Shown here: positions 58,702 through 64,000 of the stretch, piece after piece | How positions within the stretch are numbered: position 1 is the stretch's first letter | Layout: each line of letters begins with the position of its first letter | Source: Flammula alnicola | Taxonomy: Eukaryota; Basidiomycota; Agaricomycetes; Agaricales; Strophariaceae | Assembly (NCBI GenBank): GCA_015499995.1 | Contig: JADNRV010000190.1 | Coordinates: 30,451-94,450, forward strand | Length of the DNA: 64,000 nt | Reading direction: 5' to 3' | Program-made: the position numbers and the translations under genes | The notes under the pieces: generated by a model | Told to the model about the DNA's origin: nothing | The model's input: only the letters and a program-made list of their open reading frames with translations | Databases searched by the model: none

Positions 58702-59848
58702 ATGCCCTCATATCGTCGTCTCCAACAATATGCAATTGCGATCAGTATCGTTAGCGTGATCTACAACGGCATTGAGGGTGGATTGTCCATTGGATTTGGA
58801 GCAGAATCCAACTCACGATCCCTTATCTTCTTTGGAATACAGTCTGGGATCGAAGTCATATCAGCACTCCTCGTTGTTTGGCGCTTCCGCAAAATCGCAA
58901 AGCCCGGAGAAGAAAGAGGTATAAACTTGAATGCGACGGACTTGCGGTGAGCAGCATGTCTGACGTTATCTCTATCAAGCTTTGCTTATGACTTATCTGA
59001 TAGATTCGAGAAGTTAGGGACCCTCGGTATCGGGTTTCTCTTGATAGCCCTCGCTCTGGGCACCGTAGGAAGCGCAATAGCAATATTGGCCCTCCATAAG
59101 GAGCCTGATTCTTCAAATGCATCCCTAATCATCTCAGCTTCAGCACTTTTCATCATGGTGCTGATCTGGCTTCCAAAGCGCTACCTCGCAACAGCCCTCG
59201 ATAGCAGCACTATGCGAGGAGAAGCCACATGCTCTCTTAGCTGCGTTCAACTCACCTGCGTGCTGTTCATTGGGAGCTTAATATTTCGAGTGTGGCGCGG
59301 GGGCTGGTGGATAGACGGAGCGACATCTATCATACTGAGTATCTTATTCGCTTGGGAGGGGTCCAAAATGGTTCGGTGGGCACGCAATCCTACTTTTACT
59401 GGCGGCTGTGTGAAGATTGCCAGGACTTGCCTCCCACGACATCATCGTCGACTTTGAGGACCCGGAACTCGGAAACTCGAAGCAAAGCGAAGAAAAATCG
59501 GATTGCTGTTCTGAAAAGGGAAAGAGGGATAGTTCTGAAGAGAACGACCTTGGTAAATCGGAGGCAAGTTTTTAGCGCCGCCGATGGATGCATTGGCTCA
59601 CCTCCTCATGATAACACTAGGCCCCGAATGTGCATCTAAATGCTGCACCGAGAAAATTGCCGTGAGCTTCCACGTGTCCAAAGGAAACCGAAGGACCCAT
59701 ATCTGCCCAGGCTGCCCCGATTATCGTTGAAGAACCCGTGAAAGTCTCACCAGAACCAGCTTCGCCGAAGGGCTGCTGTGGAGGTTGCAGTAAGGAGAGT
59801 GAGCGATCAGGGCCTCATGGTCACTGGCAGCGATCATGGATTCTGATT
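58702..59848 (+). CDS. TMEM163-like multi-TM (cation efflux-type) protein, 3' end unresolved
   Basis: Exon 1 58702-58946 and exon 2 from 59004 join in frame. TM segments: YAIAISIVSVIYNGIEGGLSI, IFFGIQSGIEVISALLVVW, LGIGFLLIALALGTVGSAIAI, ASLIISASALFIMVLIWL, CVQLTCVLFIGSLIF and DGATSIILSILFAW, about six in all. Short conserved stretches PGEER and SSTMRGEA lie between them. The layout resembles cation-diffusion/TMEM163-type proteins; transport is inferred. The frame breaks after TFTGGC (about 59407): one extra base would give GGCCEDCQ. Downstream open stretches in other frames carry SDCCSEKGK, SKCCTEKIA and, after a clear intron (59671-59719), KGCCGGCSKES. A Cys-Cys-rich tail therefore probably belongs to the protein, but the splicing or an indel is unresolved, and the end coordinate is a guess. 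Confidence 0.7.
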
Positions 59849-60336
59849 AAAGTTAGCAGCTTTTTCCGAATGCTTATTCAATGCAGTACGGTCAGTTTTT
59901 TTTCTTGGCCTCTTGAACATTCGTGTTCAATTTTTCCATGTACAGTATGTCGTTGTAGGGTCATGTATATCGTCAATCCAAGCACCAGTTCGAGCCTCCA
60001 TTGCAACAGTAGTTACATTTTGGTGTTTGTCGCGAATGCAAGATATCCAACCCTGTGTAGGTAGCCAACAGAAATAATGGCCAGCTTGGCAAAAATATTC
60101 TCCACTTTACACGAAATGCCATTCACAAACGTACTTGATTTAGTCCGGTCTCAAGAGGAAGAACGATCGAGATGCAACGAAGGCCAACGGCCAGTATTCA
60201 TTAGGTTGAGACCGACCTGAAAGTGACGCTAGTCAAGGCAGTTAAGAGCAGGCCATATATATATGGCCTGCTTGAATTTTCGGAAACGACGTCTGCAAGC
60301 TTAAGCGCCCTTCAAGTTCCCTATATTCTCTCCTAA
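59849..60336. other. Intergenic with promoter palindrome
   Basis: No coding region recognised. The notable element is the 24-bp palindrome at 60248-60271, listed separately, just upstream of the PL14-like gene. Confidence 0.5.
60248..60271. promoter_or_regulatory. 24-bp perfect palindrome with TATA-like centre
   Basis: Perfect dyad: arms GCAGGCC and GGCCTGC around (AT)5, 66 bases upstream of the ATG at 60337. The centre could serve as TATA box and the arms as a dimeric factor site. A role is inferred from symmetry and position only. Confidence 0.6.
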
Positions 60337-62107
60337 ATGGCCTCGAGGGCTTTTCTTTGCGCAATCTTGCTGGGAGATCTCCATTCCGTTCTGGCAGCGC
60401 CAACCGTCGATCCTCTGCAAGTTCAAACGATCTCGACCCTCACTTCAATAAATCAAAGCCAGGCTTACCTCGTCTACAAAGCCAGCCCACAGCTGTCAGT
60501 ATGACGAGATTGACAGTCTTCTACTCGCACCGCCTGCTCAATCGACTGTCAACGAGACGAATGGCACACCCGACTCACAGCACCAATATCCATACTCCTT
60601 TTCATACATCACAGCGGCGACATCCCTCACAAGCCCGGAGCCCACAATGACAGTTACTGTAATCAAGGAAGAGCCCACGACGATTACTGTATCGGCAACC
60701 CCAATCACCGTGACAGAAATCATCACCATCACACCCTCCAGTTCCTCTTCTTCGACACTGCCAGCACCATCGACACCCCCTAATGGAGGAATCGGGCCAT
60801 CGAAAGCAGTTTGGGAAGCGCCAGCCAATATGACCGACCTTACTTCTTTCCAAGTCTCCAAATACGCTGGAGGAGAAAAGAAACATGAAGATGGTCACAG
60901 GAATTCCCGCAAAAGCGAGAGCAAGTGCGACTTTGTGGGACGCCTCGACGACGCCAGCCATGCAAGGGGACAACGCAGGCTCGGCTCTGCAGATCTTCTT
61001 CCCAGCACACTCTGTCAACCCAGCGCAGAAGCCGCAAGGAGGGGCAGAATTCTATGCTGCGCCGCTTGATATCTCCGATGCCCGAAACGTGACGTTCGGG
61101 TACAGCGTTTTCTTCCCGGCGGACTTCGATTGGGTCCTGGCGGGTAAGCTGCCAGGGTTATACGGTGGCCATACAGGGTGCTCGGGCGGCAATGCTGCGT
61201 TAGATTGCTTTAGCACTCGCCTCATGTGGAGGCCGGACGGCGCTGGTGAGCTCTACCTGGTATGTCGTCATCTCGTAAATCATGAATGCACGAAGACTGA
61301 TTGTAATTTCAGTACGCACCAAAAGATAAGCAACCGAAGCAACTATGTTCTGCCCCAGGCTCCACCTGCGACGCAGCTTACGGGCTCTCAATAGGCCGCG
61401 GATCGTTCAACTGGGTAGCCGGAGCATGGACGACTGTGCGACAAACTGTCTTCCTCAACACTCCAGGAAAGCAAGATGGCAGTTTCGTACTCGACGTCAA
61501 TGGAGAGAGAGTGATCGACCGAAATGACGTGTTCTATCGTGAAGATTTGAGCAGCGGCAGCGGCGAAAGTGATACGAAGACCACGCACGCTCCGACGAAG
61601 ACGACGTCGAAGAAAGACGAGAAACCGACGTCGAGCTCAACGGATGATGGCGGCCTACTTGGGCCAATTTTAGGAGGTCTTCTCGGAGACCTTGGTCTAA
61701 GGGACGGAGGATTGGCGACCCACGATATTGAAGCGCCCTCGCAAAAAGAGCGAGACCTGGAGCCAAGCGGTTCAGTCACCTTCACGGCTACACCGACGGC
61801 CGCAACGAATACAGACTCACAAACCGCGACCATTCTCCCCGAACCGACCATAAGCAGCCCACAGCCAACAACCATGACCAGCACCACGACAGACGATTCC
61901 TTCGGCATCGAGTCCGCAAAAGAGACCGAGGTAAAGCTCGTTGGTATTTTTTTCAGGTGGGTCGAAATCTTCTTGTAAAGAGAGTGAAAACTTCATCCTC
62001 ATCGCCTATGCTATAGCACATTCTTCGGAGGCCACGATGACAAATACGCCACTCCTCGAGATCAATACATTTGGTTCAAGGATTTTGCATTAGCGTACAA
62101 TTCGTAA
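60337..62107 (+). CDS. Secreted polysaccharide lyase family 14-like protein, one-base frameshift
   Basis: Proposed exons 60337-60420, 60500-61259, 61313-61956, 62017-62107. Signal-like N-terminus MASRAFLCAILLGDLHSVLA; the first intron (79 nt) is tentative. A Thr/Ser-rich stalk precedes the lyase domain: SALQIFFPAHSVNPAQKPQGGAEFY, FGYSVFFPADFDWVLAGKLPG, YGGHTGCSGG, CFSTRLMWRPDGAGELYL, YGLSIGRGSFNWVAGAW and NGERVIDRNDVFYR, recognised from alginate/glucuronan-type lyases of agaricomycetes. Between FYREDL and the last strand (STFFGGHDDKYATPRDQYIWFKDF) lies a ~125-residue Ser/Thr/Asp-rich insert. The frame slips by one in the AAAAGAAA run at 60887-60894: one A fewer would join KYAGGEKN to MKMVTGIPAKA. 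Exon 2 is 760 nt where 759 closes the frame. Confidence 0.82.
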
Positions 62108-62507
62108 AAGCCTTGTATCCTTTGACGATGTCATGATCCTTTACTCTGCTCTCGAATGAATGAGTGACATTTGGCAGGTAATGAAAGTGACGAATACTCA
62201 CCTCCTGACGTTCGGTGTCGCCGATAACGGCAACCTACGGAGGGCAGGGACATGAGAGAAGAGAAAGAGGCTAAGGAAAGCAAAATTGAAAAGCCAATTG
62301 TATAGAGTAAATGATAAATAAAGACATGGAAACCCCATGCAAATCCGACGATGCAAAAGAAGGTGTATGTGTGGGTGCAAAAGACTTGGTCGTGTAAGCG
62401 ATAAATATAGAGATGATAGGATACAAATTATAATTGATGGTGGTAACCACGAATCTAGTTTTTCTGTCCACAAAGCGAACGAAAGTGCGATGGCTGCCTT
62501 CTGGCCG
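62108..62507. other. Convergent 3' region PL14 / SLC41
   Basis: About 400 bases between two convergent stops; AT-rich in part, no ORF of interest. Expected to hold both polyadenylation regions. Confidence 0.55.
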
Positions 62508-63981
62508 TCATTTGTCTTTGCGAACTTGACCACCTAGGTGAGAGACGATCTCAAAGCAAAGGACGAGGAGGAGTTGGCCAATAAGGTCCATCAGCGCCGA
62601 GTGTATGGGTAGAGCGTAACTGTCCGGATCCCGTTGTATGGACCACAGAAAATGCGTGAGAAATCGGGCTATGATGAGTGATGACAACACCTGTTTTTCC
62701 ATGAAGATCAGTTTGTGAACCAAAGAAGCGGAAACAGCGACGAGACGTACGGCACAGCAGAAAAACACGATTGAGAAAACGATGAACAAAAAAGGCAGGT
62801 TGAGCCATCCTAGGCCGTCGAGGATAGAGAGAAAGAAAACCTCGACTGGAAGCGTGATCAGAAGGAGTGTGGCCATTGTGAGAAGGGCACTGGGCTCAGG
62901 ATGCTTCGGTTGCGAGGAGTAAGAAGGCAGTGCATTTTCTAGGGCCAGCTTTGCCGCGTGTAAAGATGTTGATAACCGAGAGACGAGAATGGATCCAGCT
63001 GCTCCAGGTAAACCTGAGATGACGACTGCGAGAACCGCGAATCCCTCGTAGCGGCTGACGAACATGTCAAGCACAATGCCCGTTCCACTGCTAATGACCA
63101 TGGCACCGAATAAAGGGGACCACCCCTCTGTTAGCAGCGGCCGGGCGTGTTCATTTTTCAGTGTGTACAGGAAGCAGGTGATGGCGCAGCACAGAACGAG
63201 TAAGGCAACGACGAACGGGATAGGTGTCCGAATGAAGGGGATAAGCAGTGTCGAGACAAAGCCGACGAGCACGAGGGTGACGAGGTCGCCCAGGCACGAG
63301 GCAACGGCGGGTGCAATGTTGTCGGGGTCGCGGTTAAATTTGCGGCACAGCACGATGAGCGTGCACATGAATGAACCGAGGATAATCCCTGAAAGTGCCG
63401 CTGCGGTCATCGTTGTAGAGGCCACCATGATTAGTCTGGTAGGATAGGGTGAGCGCGCGAGCAAAGCAATATCCACAGGCACTTACGTCGGGATACCTGA
63501 TTTACGACCGTTACTTGTTTCTCTAAAATCTAATGAATAAGTGACGAGTTCGCGGACAGCTAGTGCCGTGGAGTTGCCTGTTGACATTGGGGCACGCTGA
63601 GGTCCATTCCGGGGTACGAAACGGCCGAGAATGAGAGCAATGCATGCAGCGATGAATGACACGAATATCGTTTGCACTTGGAGGAGGGCAAGACTCCCGA
63701 AGATAATGGAGCGCCGAACGGCGGGGTCGTCGAGCTCGCCAACGTTGGCTGCTGTTCCCAAGCGAGCCGAAAGGTTCATCTCTAGGTTTCCGTTAAGATT
63801 GAGAACGACGGGTATGATCATGATGAGTTGGTCGACTTCTTGCATTGCGCGCCAGTGCTAAGACAAATTATTGGTATGTTCAAGAATAAAGAATGAAGGC
63901 GATAAAACTCACTGATACTTTGTCTAACAGTTTTCCAGTGAATAGTAGACTAATCGTCGTCATAAGAAGTGCAGGCGCGCT
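62508..63981 (-). CDS. SLC41/MgtE-like magnesium transporter, 5' end beyond window
   Basis: Three minus-strand exons are visible: 63981-63913 (SAPALLMTTISLLFTGKLLDKVS), 63857-63487 and 63435-62508, joining in phase; earlier exons lie beyond 64000. Divalent cation channel-transporter of the SLC41A (eukaryotic MgtE) family, plasma membrane or endomembrane. Family hallmarks: IIPVVLNLNGNLEMNLSARLGTAANVGELDD in repeat 1, and the matching second-repeat region FAVLAVVISGLPGAAGSILVSRLSTSLH. About ten hydrophobic segments in the part seen. The C-terminus ends VSHLGGQVRKDK. Confidence 0.92.
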
Positions 63982-64000
63982 CTAGGTAGCATTTGTTAGT

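Overview
This window is from a filamentous basidiomycete, most likely a mushroom-forming agaricomycete. Genes are split by many short GT-AG introns, mostly about 45-65 bases. The protein set (multi-TM protein of the agaricomycete type, DOPA 4,5-dioxygenase, polysaccharide lyase 14-like enzyme, CE4 chitin deacetylase, SLC41-like Mg transporter) and a DIRS-type tyrosine-recombinase retrotransposon fit that group. I rebuilt gene models by hand from splice signals and frame closure. Coordinates span the CDS from start to stop codon including introns; exon limits are in the evidence.

Layout. 1-7400 is repeat DNA without genes: a 20-bp minisatellite, three tandem copies of an AT-rich ~330-bp unit, then a large minisatellite of ~40-bp monomers that switches orientation near 4505 and so forms a near-palindromic fold-back of about 0.84-kb arms around a 1.5-kb centre. 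7400-18000 holds two tandem paralogous P450 genes (minus strand) with a multi-TM protein gene (plus strand) between them; a TIR element carrying a nested hAT-like element lies 20 bp upstream of the first P450. 18396-23828 is a DIRS-like retroelement (spliced gag, RT-RNase H, tyrosine recombinase) whose RT is broken by a 422-bp hAT-type MITE with a perfect 8-bp target duplication. 25233-28128 is a PP1 glycogen-targeting subunit (CBM21) gene. 28129-35098 is a 7-kb stretch with no recognisable gene.

From 35 kb on the window is ordinary gene-dense euchromatin: a Zn2Cys6-type regulator, adenylate kinase and OST48/WBP1 (divergent), a nuclear-looking unknown, a MYND protein, glutamate 5-kinase (proline synthesis), PRPP synthetase (nucleotide, His and Trp synthesis), a secreted CE4 deacetylase, DOPA dioxygenase, a secreted sequon-repeat protein, a TMEM163-like membrane protein, a PL14-like lyase and an SLC41-like magnesium transporter that runs off the right edge. 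The genes are independent housekeeping and secreted functions; I see no operon-like or clustered pathway apart from the P450 pair.

A cross-cutting point: three otherwise intact genes (CE4 deacetylase, sequon-repeat protein, PL14-like lyase), and perhaps a fourth (TMEM163-like), each close perfectly in frame except for one single-base indel, two or three of them in short homopolymers. Assembly indel error is as likely as real mutation.
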